Under the pieces are notes generated by a model. The model was not told the DNA's origin and did no database searches. It was given only the letters and a program-made list of their open reading frames with translations. From Oscillospiraceae bacterium (GTDB lineage Bacteria; Bacillota; Clostridia; Oscillospirales; CAG-382), in contig SVRW01000014.1 in NCBI GenBank assembly GCA_015064625.1, positions 1-61,003 of the forward strand: DNA of 61,003 nt, written 5' to 3'. Positions 17,044-26,123 of the stretch are shown here, piece by piece. Made by a program: the position numbers and the translations under genes. Each line of letters starts with the position of its first letter. Positions within the stretch are counted from its first letter, which is position 1.

Positions 17044-17775
17044 TTAAATTTCGGGGTCAAACGAGGGCATAAGGGATAGTTTAAAAAGATTTCTCTTATG
17101 CAAAGAATCTATTCGTTCTTTTTTGGCTATATCATCAATTTCGCCCGTTCTTATATATCGGTCAAGCTCTGCGTAAGTAAATCCTAAATTTTCCTCGTCT
17201 GTTTTTCCGCAAAGTCCGTCTATAGGAGTTTTCTCCACCAATTCGTAGGGAACCCCTAAAACGTGACCGATTTTTTTTACCTCGTCCACAGTAAGATTAC
17301 AAAGAGGACTGAAATCCCCAGCCGCATCTCCGTATCTGGTGGAATATCCTACGTAGTCCTCGGACAAATTGCACGTATTAACCACTCTGCCGTTTACGCT
17401 TTGAGAAACTGCATAAAGAGTTGCCATTCTTACGCGCGGGGGAATATTGGTTTTTGTCTGATTTGAAATATCAATTTGACTTGACACGGCTTTTTCAATA
17501 GCTTCTACCGCATCTTTTACGTTTATTTCATAATACTTGATTCCCAAATGCTTCACCAACAAATAGGAACATTCGATGTCAAACTGCTGACCTTTTGGCA
17601 TAAGAACGCCTATAACTCTATCCTTTCCCAAGGCTTCCACACATAAAGCTGCCGCAACGGAGCTATCCTTACCGCCTGAAATACCAATAACCGCATTACA
17701 GCCTTTTCCGTTTTCTTCGAAAAAGTTTTTTATCCATTCCACGCATTGATTTTTAACGGATAAAGCATCAAACAT
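17044..17775 (-). CDS. nadE: NAD(+) synthetase, ammonia-dependent
   Basis: This 243-residue cytoplasmic enzyme adenylates and amidates nicotinate adenine dinucleotide to NAD. The ATP pyrophosphatase P-loop SGGKDS is at residues 33-38, and the deamido-NAD and adenylate segments (TLYAVSQ, NLSEDYVGYSTRYGDAAGDFSPL) are intact. There is no glutaminase domain, so it uses free ammonia. ATG 17775 is preferred because GAGAGGGG lies 7 bases upstream; a TTG two codons earlier would overlap nrdG. It is the last gene of the GH20-nrdG-nadE operon. Confidence 0.93.
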   Translation of the reverse strand: MFDALSVKNQCVEWIKNFFEENGKGCNAVIGISGGKDSSVAAALCVEALGKDRVIGVLMPKGQQFDIECSYLLVKHLGIKYYEINVKDAVEAIEKAVSSQIDISNQTKTNIPPRVRMATLYAVSQSVNGRVVNTCNLSEDYVGYSTRYGDAAGDFSPLCNLTVDEVKKIGHVLGVPYELVEKTPIDGLCGKTDEENLGFTYAELDRYIRTGEIDDIAKKERIDSLHKRNLFKLSLMPSFDPEI

Positions 17776-17777
17776 AA

Positions 17778-18458
17778 TCAAACCCCTCTCAAAAATGTGT
17801 TCGGGACGTAATTCAGAACCACTTGTCTCAAGGCTTCAAGCTCATCCTTGGTATACGGATCAAGCCCTTGCTGTATGGTGTTTTCCGAGGGAACGAACAT
17901 CTGAAGATAATACTTCTCGTTTCCCTTTATCCACTTCCCTATTTCTTCCATTGACTCCATATCGTGAAGCCCCTTTACAACGGTTGTTCGAAATTCAAAA
18001 TCCGTTTTTCCTTCAAGAAGAAAAGCCACACTCTTTTTTATGTTTTCCGTATTTACGTCTGCTCCCGCAGTTGCCTTATATCTCGAAAGGGAATTTTTAA
18101 TATCCATAGCAACGTAGTCAACGATTCCGTCATTTACCAACGATGAAAGCTTTTCGGGAAAAGAACCGTTAGTATCCAGCTTTACAAGGAATCCCAATGC
18201 CTTGACTTTCTCCAAAAAACCTCTCACGTCATAGAGCAAAGGCTCTCCTCCTGTAAGACAGACAGCATCAACAAGCCCCTGACGTTTTTTCAACAGGGAA
18301 AAAATTTCATCTTCTGTTATTCTTTCAGCCTCGCCCAGCACAAGAGAAGCGTTATGACAAAAGGGGCAACGGAAGTTACACCCTTTTGCGAAAACAGTAA
18401 CACAAAGCTTTCCAGGATAATCAAGGGTAGAAAGCTTTCTCATTCCACCAATTATCAT
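17778..18458 (-). CDS. nrdG: Anaerobic ribonucleotide reductase-activating radical SAM protein
   Basis: This 226-residue protein carries the radical SAM motif CNFRCPFC (Cys27, Cys31, Cys34) and LTGGEPLL for SAM binding. The opening MIIGGMRKLSTLDYPGK is that of the NrdG2-type activase (TIGR02495), which places a glycyl radical on the class III reductase NrdD. No nrdD lies in the window. The upstream ribosome site is weak (AGG), and the start matches the family. It sits 21 bases after the GH20 stop. Other glycyl-radical-enzyme partners cannot be excluded. Confidence 0.85.
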   Translation of the reverse strand: MIIGGMRKLSTLDYPGKLCVTVFAKGCNFRCPFCHNASLVLGEAERITEDEIFSLLKKRQGLVDAVCLTGGEPLLYDVRGFLEKVKALGFLVKLDTNGSFPEKLSSLVNDGIVDYVAMDIKNSLSRYKATAGADVNTENIKKSVAFLLEGKTDFEFRTTVVKGLHDMESMEEIGKWIKGNEKYYLQMFVPSENTIQQGLDPYTKDELEALRQVVLNYVPNTFLRGV

Positions 18459-18479
18459 ATCATTAAACCTATCATAGTA

Positions 18480-20333
18480 TTAAAGTTCGCAAGGAGCTAT
18501 TGTTCCAAGGTAATGACCGCAATATAAAACGACCCCATTGCCTGCTTTGTTTTTGTAAAGCTTTTCCTCGGAAAGCTCTGGGATATCCTTCAATCTTCCT
18601 TTTGCAAAAGCTTTTATTCTCTGTTCGGCTGTAATGCAACGGGAAAGCATACCGCCTACACGGATTTCGATTATCTCAAATCCGAAAGGCTTATTTCTTC
18701 CGTACCAAAGAGCACGCCATACCTTAATAAGCTTTTCCGCACTCTTTCTCATGGCTGTTGCAGCGTTTACCGCGTCTGTTATCTTTTCCGCATCCTTTTC
18801 ACGAACAGCAACAGGAGCAATCTCTCTCCATACAGCCTTGTTGTAAAGGAACTCTGCAAGAGCAGAATACTGTGTCATAACGTCAGCGAGTGCAACACTT
18901 TCTTCTGCATATTTTGCATATTTTTCGGACAGCCCCTTATACGTTGCAGGAAGGTCAAAATCTTCAAAATCCTTTTCAAAAATCATAAGAAGGGGGTCTT
19001 CATAAAGATAGCCCTTCATAAGATATCCGTCAGTTGCACGGTTACCCGATTTAAGAACGGGAATCTGAAAATCCGTCATACCAAGGAACGCATCAGCGTT
19101 TTCACCCGTGCATTCAAGGAAACGTTTTTTCGTATATTCGTAATCGTATCCGCCCCTATAACCAAATTCCGCATAAACCTGCAAGCCGTAAAGTATGGAA
19201 AGAACGGAGGTTTCCGCACCGTTATCCCCCCAGGCTGTTGCAAAAACCTCTTTTATGCCCTTTTTAATGCATTGAGTAAGGGCAGGAACGGTTGTTCTCA
19301 TTGTAATTCCGTAATCAGCGGATGCGCCTTTCCATGACCATATACCGCCTGCAAAAATTGTTTTTGTGCCGAAGCTTTTATGGATGTCCATCATGTGAGA
19401 AAGAAGACTTTCGGATTCGTTGTAGTAATCCCAATAAATCTGGTCAACATCCTTGGGAATGTTCTTTATAACCTCTTGCGGTACGATCCTTGAATCAGTA
19501 TAATAATCTCCGAAGGATGCTCTGAAATGCATATCAGACCACATCATAGGCTTAAGTTTATGCTTTTTAACGATTTCAAGCACACGCTTCACGTGACGAG
19601 CCATAACTTCATGTTTGGGCTGTTCGCCATAGATTCTCTTGTGTGCTCCTTCCGCAAGGTCATGCGCTTCGTCCATACCTATATGAATACGATTTGTTCT
19701 GAAAGGCTTTGATGCGGCAACAATCATTTTTTCTATAAATTCATAGGATTTTTCTTCATCAACCAAAATTGTGTAGGGACTGTTTTTGATATCTCTGTAA
19801 ACGTCCCATTGAAAAGCACGTTCAAGGTGAGAAAGAGTTTGCATACAAGGGATTGCTTCAATACCTAAGGCATATGCATAATCATCGATTTCCTTTAATT
19901 CGTCAAAGGTATATCTTCCTCTGAGATATCCAAAATACGGCTCATTTTCTATTTCGTACGTATCTTCCGTATAAAGCATACAAAGATTAAGCCCCATAAG
20001 AGCCATTTTTCTGAGGAAATATTTAACCGTATCCAAAGAAAGAACTGCATTTCTTGAACAATCAAGCATAACACCATTTTTGGAGAAAGCAGTTTTTTCT
20101 TCTACAGTGAAGTCGCCCTCGCGGGACACCACGTAGGAAAGTCCTCTGAAAAATTCAGCTTTTTCAGAATAAACTATCTCAGCTTTGCCGTTTTTCTTCG
20201 TAACCTTAAGACAGTTGCCTTTTTTGCAGACAACCTCCATGCCGTCTTTGGAATTTTTGATTTTTAAATCTTTTAGTATAATGCGGATCCCTGTATATAA
20301 ACCTTTTGTATCGCCTGTGAAATAAAGCTTCAT
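18480..20333 (-). CDS. Beta-N-acetylhexosaminidase, GH20, intracellular
   Basis: This 617-residue glycosidase removes terminal beta-linked GlcNAc or GalNAc. After an N-terminal alpha/beta domain (about 1-90), the GH20 barrel runs to about 400 with the catalytic pair Asp221-Glu222 in GMDEAHDL; the Glu is the acid/base, and the Asp orients the substrate acetamido group. A helical C-terminal domain of about 200 residues follows, as in short cytosolic GH20 enzymes. There is no signal peptide, so it must act on imported oligosaccharides, perhaps from mucin or N-glycans. GGGG precedes the ATG. It leads the operon with nrdG and nadE. Confidence 0.88.
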   Translation of the reverse strand: MKLYFTGDTKGLYTGIRIILKDLKIKNSKDGMEVVCKKGNCLKVTKKNGKAEIVYSEKAEFFRGLSYVVSREGDFTVEEKTAFSKNGVMLDCSRNAVLSLDTVKYFLRKMALMGLNLCMLYTEDTYEIENEPYFGYLRGRYTFDELKEIDDYAYALGIEAIPCMQTLSHLERAFQWDVYRDIKNSPYTILVDEEKSYEFIEKMIVAASKPFRTNRIHIGMDEAHDLAEGAHKRIYGEQPKHEVMARHVKRVLEIVKKHKLKPMMWSDMHFRASFGDYYTDSRIVPQEVIKNIPKDVDQIYWDYYNESESLLSHMMDIHKSFGTKTIFAGGIWSWKGASADYGITMRTTVPALTQCIKKGIKEVFATAWGDNGAETSVLSILYGLQVYAEFGYRGGYDYEYTKKRFLECTGENADAFLGMTDFQIPVLKSGNRATDGYLMKGYLYEDPLLMIFEKDFEDFDLPATYKGLSEKYAKYAEESVALADVMTQYSALAEFLYNKAVWREIAPVAVREKDAEKITDAVNAATAMRKSAEKLIKVWRALWYGRNKPFGFEIIEIRVGGMLSRCITAEQRIKAFAKGRLKDIPELSEEKLYKNKAGNGVVLYCGHYLGTIAPCEL

Positions 20334-20372
20334 TTGATATACCCCAAAAATAATAGTTTTTTGCTCGCGAAA

Positions 20373-20401
20373 AGTATATCATATATTTCTGACGTTTTCA
20401 A
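20373..20401 (-). promoter_or_regulatory. Sigma-A promoter of the GH20-nrdG-nadE operon
   Basis: On the - strand TTGAAA (20401-20396), 17 bases, TATACT (20378-20373). It lies 40 bases before the GH20 ATG. Confidence 0.75.
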
Positions 20402-20431
20402 TACTTTTTTACATGTTAATTGCTTTCATTT

Positions 20432-21127
20432 TCATTTGATCGGATATACGAAGGATTTAATAACCAAATGATTATCATCTTTCCAATATATGCTCATCGT
20501 TTCCCCCTCAGCAAAATCCCCACTATATATACGAACAGGCTTTTTGGATATTTCAAAAAGCAGAAAATCAAAACTCTCATTTTTATAGACGTCAACGAAA
20601 GTACTCCCACCCAGCGCACCTTGGTCGCTGTTTATAACTTCTGCTCTATAGATGCTGTTTGGAGATTCCAGGGTTTTTACAATAGTATTTTCCGAAAAGC
20701 CTGAAAAAAACGAAGATAGCAAAAGAATCCCTCCGATGGGTATTGCAATAACTCCCGATATACCGCTCAATATGACTGATGCCATCAGATTTCCAAAATC
20801 AAAGCCCAGAGCAATGCATAAAACGAATGAGAAAAGCGTTATTCCCGTCGAAATACTCAATCCTCTGTCAATAAAACAAAAAATTAAGTTTATAAAAGAT
20901 ACAGGAATCAGAAAAGAAACAAAATTTTCCTTCATTTCCTCATTTTTTCTTTTGATTATAACGCCCATTGCCCAAGAAGCCAAAGACATCAAGGTAACAA
21001 TAAATGAAAAAATCTCATATTCAGTTTTCAGCTTCATTTCAAAAAAGAACAATATCACTCTGAAAATAATTGGCAAAGCCCAAAACAACAACAGAAAATA
21101 TAAAGAAATTTTAAAAGCCTTTTTCAT
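20432..21127 (-). CDS. Membrane protein with C-terminal DUF5412-like domain
   Basis: This 231-residue protein has four to five predicted helices in the first 155 residues and then an exterior or cytoplasmic beta domain. The segment SPNSIYRAEVINSDQGALGGSTFVDVY resembles the DUF5412 pattern found in Bacillota membrane proteins of unknown role. GAGGTGG precedes the ATG. No partner gene is adjacent on its strand. I give no function. Confidence 0.7.
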   Translation of the reverse strand: MKKAFKISLYFLLLFWALPIIFRVILFFFEMKLKTEYEIFSFIVTLMSLASWAMGVIIKRKNEEMKENFVSFLIPVSFINLIFCFIDRGLSISTGITLFSFVLCIALGFDFGNLMASVILSGISGVIAIPIGGILLLSSFFSGFSENTIVKTLESPNSIYRAEVINSDQGALGGSTFVDVYKNESFDFLLFEISKKPVRIYSGDFAEGETMSIYWKDDNHLVIKSFVYPIK

Positions 21128-21297
21128 CTGTCCACCTCATCATTCTTTTATCTTTAAGATAGTAAAAAATGAAGAACGTTACAAAAAAAGTTGTACACAT
21201 TTTTCTTGTCTTCCAAAATAAGATTTCAAAAAACACTCTTGGTATTCTTTATTCAAATCAATCCAAAGCAATGATTTTTAGCGTTTCCCAATAAAAA

Positions 21298-21331
21298 GTG
21301 CTCCCCGACGCTCAATAAGCATCGGGGAACT
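21298..21331 (-). terminator. Terminator of the argG-argH operon
   Basis: CCCCGATGC and GCGTCGGGG pair (one G-U) around a short loop, and T5 follows on the - strand. Confidence 0.88.
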
Positions 21332-21341
21332 TTAAAAAAGG

Positions 21342-22715
21342 CTATTTAATTATTTCACGCATTTCCGCAATCTGTTTTTTTACGGAATCAAAGCCTGCGG
21401 CACCGTAGGAAGTTCTGTCCTTGACGCATTTTGTAAGGTCGATAGCCGTATATATTCCCTCATCGAACAAGGGAGAATAATTTTTATATTCATCCATGGA
21501 AAGCTCTTCAAGAGTTTTTCCCATAGCGATACATTCACGTACTATTCTACCCGTTATCTTATATGCGTTTCTGAATTCAAGTCCTTTAGTTACAAGGAAA
21601 TCAGCCACGTCAGTTGCGTTGATAAATCCGCGGGATGCGGCTTTATACATATTTTCCTTATTGAAAACCGTAACAGCAAGCATTTCTGCACTGATTTCAA
21701 GACAAATCTTTACTGTTTCAACACTGTCAAAAATACCTTCCTTGTCCTCTTGCATATCCTTGTTATACGCAAGGGGCAAGCCCTTGAGAACTGTGAGTAT
21801 CGACATAAGAGAGCCGTATACCCTACCCGTTTTGCCACGTACAAGCTCCGCTACGTCGGGGTTTTTCTTCTGGGGCATAATACTTGACCCTGTGGAAAAT
21901 CTTTCGTCAAGATCAACGTATTTGAATTCAAAGGATGACCAGAGAATATATTCCTCGGAAAATCTTGAAAGATGAGTCATTATAAGAGAATTGACGAAAG
22001 CCAATTCAGCAACGAAATCTCTGTCGGAAACACCGTCAATACTGTTTGAACAAGGACGGGAAAAGCCCAAGGCTTCAGCAGTCATAAAGCGGTCAATATC
22101 GTACGTTGTTCCACCCAAAGCACAAGAGCCTAAAGGTGATACGTTAATACGTTTCAAGCAATCTTCAACTCTTTCAAGGTCACGGAGAAACATATTTGCA
22201 TAAGCCATAAGCTGATGACCGAAGCTGATGGGTTGAGCACGTTGCAAATGAGTGTACCCAGGGGCAACGTAATCCACCGTTTCCTCCGCTTTGTTAACGA
22301 ATGCGGAAATTAACTTTTTAAGAAGCTCTTTTATCTTTTCAGCATCGCTTCTCAGCTTCATTCTCAAATCAAGAGCAACCTGATCGTTACGGCTTCTTGC
22401 CGTATGAAGCACCTTACCCGCTTCCCCTACACGTTTAGTTAGGGTAAGCTCAACAAAGCTGTGAATATCTTCTTCACCGCCGTCAAAGGTAAGTACACCC
22501 GATTCGATATCTGAAAGAATCCCCTTTAACCCTTCGGTTATTTTGAGATAATCGCTTTCACTTATGATTCCCTTTGCATAAAGCATGGCAGAATGAGCCA
22601 TGGAACCCGTTATGTCTTCTTTGAACATCGCCTTATCAAAAGGCAACGAGCGATTGAATTTATCTGTAAGCGCATCAAGCTCAGATGCGCTTTTACCTGC
22701 CCAAAGCTTATCCAT
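21342..22715 (-). CDS. argH: Argininosuccinate lyase
   Basis: This 457-residue cytoplasmic enzyme splits argininosuccinate to arginine and fumarate, the last step of arginine synthesis. The fumarase/aspartase-superfamily signature GSSIMPQKKNPD is intact and holds the catalytic Ser loop; HTARSRNDQVALDLRM and TRLQRAQP-like YTHLQRAQPISFGHQ are also present. Length is normal. It starts two bases after argG, which fits one mRNA with coupled translation. Confidence 0.97.
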   Translation of the reverse strand: MDKLWAGKSASELDALTDKFNRSLPFDKAMFKEDITGSMAHSAMLYAKGIISESDYLKITEGLKGILSDIESGVLTFDGGEEDIHSFVELTLTKRVGEAGKVLHTARSRNDQVALDLRMKLRSDAEKIKELLKKLISAFVNKAEETVDYVAPGYTHLQRAQPISFGHQLMAYANMFLRDLERVEDCLKRINVSPLGSCALGGTTYDIDRFMTAEALGFSRPCSNSIDGVSDRDFVAELAFVNSLIMTHLSRFSEEYILWSSFEFKYVDLDERFSTGSSIMPQKKNPDVAELVRGKTGRVYGSLMSILTVLKGLPLAYNKDMQEDKEGIFDSVETVKICLEISAEMLAVTVFNKENMYKAASRGFINATDVADFLVTKGLEFRNAYKITGRIVRECIAMGKTLEELSMDEYKNYSPLFDEGIYTAIDLTKCVKDRTSYGAAGFDSVKKQIAEMREIIK

Positions 22716-22717
22716 AA

Positions 22718-23947
22718 TTATTTATCTTTTTTCTTCTGATTCATCATTGCCTGAACCTTTATAGGAAGTCCGAACAAGTTGATAAATCCTGCAGAATCCT
22801 TCTGATCGTAAACGTCATCTTCACCGAAGGTTGCGATTTCGCTGTCGTAGAGAGAATAAGGAGAGGTTACGCCTGCGTTTATCATATTACCCTTGTAGAG
22901 CTTAAGTTTAACTTCACCCGTAACATTTTCCTGTGTTTTATCAACGAAAGCGGAAAGGGATTCACGGAGAGGTGTGAACCACTGACCGAAGTATACAAGC
23001 TCTGCAAATTTTGCAGCAACCAATTCTTTGTAATGAGCTGTATCTCTGTCAAGAGTTATTGTTTCAAGAACCTTATGTGCGTGATAAAGGATAGTTCCGC
23101 CTGGAGTTTCATAAACACCTCTCGATTTCATACCAACGAGACGGTTTTCAACAAGATCAGCAAGACCAATACCGTTTTCTCCGCCCAGCTTGTTGAGCTT
23201 GAGAAGCAAGGAAACAGCGTCCATTTTTTCACCGTCGATAGAAACGGGAACACCCTTTTCAAAGCCGATTGTTACGTATGTAGGCTTATCGGGAGCCATT
23301 TCGGGAGAAACGCCCATTTCAAGGAAGCCTTCTTTATTGTATTGAGGTTCGTTTTCGGGGAATTCAAGGTCAAGACCTTCATGGGAAAGATGCCAGATGT
23401 TCTTGTCCTTTGAATAGTTTGTTTCTCTGTTTATTTTGAGAGGAATGTTATGAGCCTCTGCATAATCGATTTCTTCATCTCTGGATTTGATATTCCATTC
23501 TCTCCAGGGAGCGATAATTTTCATATCGGGAGCGAAAGCCTTTATGGTAAGCTCAAATCTTACCTGATCGTTACCCTTACCTGTACAACCGTGGCAAATA
23601 GCGTCTGCACCTTCTGCAATAGCTATTTCAGCAATTCTCTTTGCGATAACGGGACGTGCAAAGGAAGTTCCAAGCAAATAATCCTGCTCATAAACTGCGC
23701 CTGCTTTAAGAGTTGGGAAAACGTAATCTTCAATAAATTCTTTTTTGAGGTCTTCGATATAAAGCTTTGAAGCACCTGTTTTAAGAGCTTTTTCTTCAAG
23801 TCCGTCAAGCTCGTCAGCCTGTCCAACGTCACCTGAAACTGCAACTACTTCGCAGTTATCATAATTTTCTTTAAGCCACGGAATAATGATAGAAGTATCA
23901 AGTCCGCCGGAATAAGCAAGTACAACTTTTTTAATTTTCTTTTCCAT
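22718..23947 (-). CDS. argG: Argininosuccinate synthase
   Basis: This 409-residue ATP-dependent ligase joins citrulline and aspartate. The N-terminal P-loop is in [13 protein letters not shown], and the citrulline/aspartate segment ([14 protein letters not shown]) is complete. The start is ATG 23947, eight bases after AAGGA; the nine codons upstream lack a ribosome site and lie in the leader. argG-argH alone here means earlier arginine genes are elsewhere, or the strain makes arginine from citrulline. Confidence 0.97.
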   Translation of the reverse strand: MEKKIKKVVLAYSGGLDTSIIIPWLKENYDNCEVVAVSGDVGQADELDGLEEKALKTGASKLYIEDLKKEFIEDYVFPTLKAGAVYEQDYLLGTSFARPVIAKRIAEIAIAEGADAICHGCTGKGNDQVRFELTIKAFAPDMKIIAPWREWNIKSRDEEIDYAEAHNIPLKINRETNYSKDKNIWHLSHEGLDLEFPENEPQYNKEGFLEMGVSPEMAPDKPTYVTIGFEKGVPVSIDGEKMDAVSLLLKLNKLGGENGIGLADLVENRLVGMKSRGVYETPGGTILYHAHKVLETITLDRDTAHYKELVAAKFAELVYFGQWFTPLRESLSAFVDKTQENVTGEVKLKLYKGNMINAGVTSPYSLYDSEIATFGEDDVYDQKDSAGFINLFGLPIKVQAMMNQKKKDK

Positions 23948-24005
23948 TTTTCTATTCCTTTTCTTTGTTGGCACATTCGCACCAAGTATTTTTTATTATG
24001 GAAAG

Positions 24006-24034
24006 ATTATACTCCTTTTTTCTTCTTTTGTCAA
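24006..24034 (-). promoter_or_regulatory. Sigma-A promoter of argG-argH
   Basis: On the - strand TTGACA (24034-24029), 17 bases, TATAAT (24011-24006): a perfect consensus. The leader to the ATG is about 50 bases. Confidence 0.92.
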
Positions 24035-24072
24035 TACGTATATTAACGTAATGATTGTTAAAAATAATCTAT

Positions 24073-24117
24073 TTTTAATCATGTTTTATGTATATTTATA
24101 CAAAAACATGATTAAAA
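24073..24117. promoter_or_regulatory. Large palindrome with ARG-box-like core upstream of argG
   Basis: Arms 24073-24087 and 24103-24117 are exact 15-base complements flanking TGTATATTTATACA (24089-24102). The core fits the pattern of ArgR boxes (two A/T-rich half sites TGnAT...ATnCA). It ends about 40 bp upstream of the -35 box. A binding site for an ArgR/AhrC-type repressor is the best guess. Confidence 0.55.
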
Positions 24118-24126
24118 TCACAGTTT

Positions 24127-24140
24127 TATGCATATATTCA
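24127..24140. promoter_or_regulatory. Second ARG-box-like site
   Basis: TATGCATATATTCA resembles an ArgR half-site pair and lies about 45 bp (centre to centre, 4 helical turns) from the core of the large palindrome. The spacing is helix-phased, as in cooperative ArgR operators. Confidence 0.4.
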
Positions 24141-24198
24141 CAATTTTATTCATTGCACAACTATCCCGAAACACATATCTTTTAATTTAATATTTAAA

Positions 24199-24245
24199 GA
24201 AAAAACCTTTCGGTTTTGTGGTTATTTCACAAATACCGAAAGGTT
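24199..24245 (-). terminator. Terminator of the gtrA-FAD-GT-C operon
   Basis: AACCTTTCGGT (24204-24214) pairs with ACCGAAAGGTT (24235-24245), and an inner TTTGTG/CACAAA stem extends it. T6 follows on the - strand. Confidence 0.88.
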
Positions 24246-24257
24246 TTCAATTTTACG

Positions 24258-26108
24258 TTAATAAGGCATCAGAGCAAGCATGATATATGCGAGAACTCCG
24301 CTGATACAAAAGCCTTTCATACAAATTCCCGTTATCTTCAAAAACACTTTCTTGATTCCGCAAACCGCTTTTGCATTCTTACCCGTAACCGTACCCAACG
24401 CCAAAGCGGGAAGGAACAGACAAGGAACTATATATCTGAAGTTCATCGTGCAGGTGAATGGATAACCGAAGCAGAAAATTATATAGTTTGCAAAAAAGGT
24501 TGCGAAAATGACAATAAGCATTTGAACCGCTATTTTATTCAAACCATAAAATTTATTTTTGAAGAAATAGAAAGTAGAAACTACACAAATTCCCGTTATG
24601 AGTATACCGAAAATATACAAAGCAACGCAAGCGAAAGTTCCCAACGTAGAAATGACTACCTCCTCAACGGACGAGCTGCCCGCCAGCTTGAAAAAGGTAT
24701 CTTCCCCGAAAAGTCCCGTTTTGAAAGCACCTGAAAATATGTTATATTCCCAAACGTCTATATCGGGGTTTTCGCCCCAGACTACAAAAGGATTCGTTGC
24801 AAAGCTTATGTCTGTACCGAAAAATCTTTCAAAAACGGAATGGAACCCAACGTATTGGTCTGCATTCTTTGACAAGGACGGAACGTAGGTAAGAGGCATA
24901 TCCCAAAGAATGAGATTCTTTACCTGCCAACCTATACCAAGGGGGAAAATGATAACTGCAAAAGCGGCAAAACCGCATATCATATATAAAACGTTTATGT
25001 CCTTTTCGCCCTTTTTCGTTATAATAAAGCTTTCTCTTTTTTTACAAACGGATATAAACTTTGTAAGAAATACATACGCTATAGCAGGAGCAAGCAACCC
25101 CATGGAAAGCTTTGTGAACATTGCAAGACCCAAAGACAAAGCGACAAGAAGAATATTTGTTATCTTTGGATTTTTGTACCATCTTATTGTCATAAGTACG
25201 GCAGAAAAGCCGAGAGCCACGCTTAAAATATCATTATTTACCCCGCCTGCAAAAAGGAAGAACCAAGGGAAAAGCGAAATAAACGCAGTTGCTCTGAAAA
25301 GGCTTTTTCCTTTCAGACCAAGCTCCTTCATTATCTTATATCCAGTTATCATGCAGCTTGATGAATAAAAGACAGTAAGAATCTGTATGCTTTCAACTGC
25401 GGCTTTGTAATCCACCTTAAACTCCATATTGAGTCTGAGCCAAAGTCCCGCTATTATATGATGGAAAGGGGGATGATAAAGCTGTGAAAGTCCACCGCTT
25501 GGATCAACGTCGGGAAGCTTCAAGTATCTTGCAATATACTCAATATATTCCGCATGGCGTCTGTTATTGAACTTTTCCATTATTCCTTCTTTACCAACAA
25601 TGAAACGCCATACATCATGCTGACGGACAGAGTTTTCCGCTATAGGCGTATACAATGCGTAAATAAGCCTTACGGCAAAGCCTGTGGCAAAGAGGAGCAA
25701 AAGAGCGTTCTGGAAGGTAAGTCTGCCCGTACACTTCAGAATCAAAAGGATTGAAAGAAGTCCCGCGGCAATACATAAAGCACCTGAAAAAATGCCGTTT
25801 TCCGTTTTATTGAATGAGCTTGCCGTAATAAGCACTATGAAAAACAGCGGAATAAAGGCAAAAACCGACCTTGCAGAAAAAACGAAATCCTCTGTTGTTT
25901 TTCTCAAATAAAAGAGCAACGCCAAGGAAAGAATGCAAAACATAAAGGGAGAAAGCCACTTTGCCATAAGAACAGGGCTTTCCTGCGAAAAAGCAAAATT
26001 CAACAGTACGCAAAATACGCCCAAAGTCAGATAAGGATGCTTTTTCAAAAAAGGAATTGCATCTAAAATATTCACGTTTTTGTTTCCAACGCTTAATTGA
26101 TTATGCAA
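24258..26108 (-). CDS. GT-C membrane glycosyltransferase (PMT/ArnT-like)
   Basis: This 616-residue protein has about 12 predicted helices. The large outer loop after the first helices contains a conserved Asp and the YHPPFHHIIAGL segment, which matches the QPPLYY-type motif of PF13231 transferases that use polyprenyl-phosphate sugars. It likely moves a lipid-carried sugar onto a surface acceptor outside the membrane. TTG 26108 is the start, five bases after GAGGTG. It lies 15 bases after the FAD oxidoreductase gene and is last in the operon with gtrA. Confidence 0.8.
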   Translation of the reverse strand: MHNQLSVGNKNVNILDAIPFLKKHPYLTLGVFCVLLNFAFSQESPVLMAKWLSPFMFCILSLALLFYLRKTTEDFVFSARSVFAFIPLFFIVLITASSFNKTENGIFSGALCIAAGLLSILLILKCTGRLTFQNALLLLFATGFAVRLIYALYTPIAENSVRQHDVWRFIVGKEGIMEKFNNRRHAEYIEYIARYLKLPDVDPSGGLSQLYHPPFHHIIAGLWLRLNMEFKVDYKAAVESIQILTVFYSSSCMITGYKIMKELGLKGKSLFRATAFISLFPWFFLFAGGVNNDILSVALGFSAVLMTIRWYKNPKITNILLVALSLGLAMFTKLSMGLLAPAIAYVFLTKFISVCKKRESFIITKKGEKDINVLYMICGFAAFAVIIFPLGIGWQVKNLILWDMPLTYVPSLSKNADQYVGFHSVFERFFGTDISFATNPFVVWGENPDIDVWEYNIFSGAFKTGLFGEDTFFKLAGSSSVEEVVISTLGTFACVALYIFGILITGICVVSTFYFFKNKFYGLNKIAVQMLIVIFATFFANYIIFCFGYPFTCTMNFRYIVPCLFLPALALGTVTGKNAKAVCGIKKVFLKITGICMKGFCISGVLAYIMLALMPY

Positions 26109-26123
26109 AACGTCACCTCAAAA

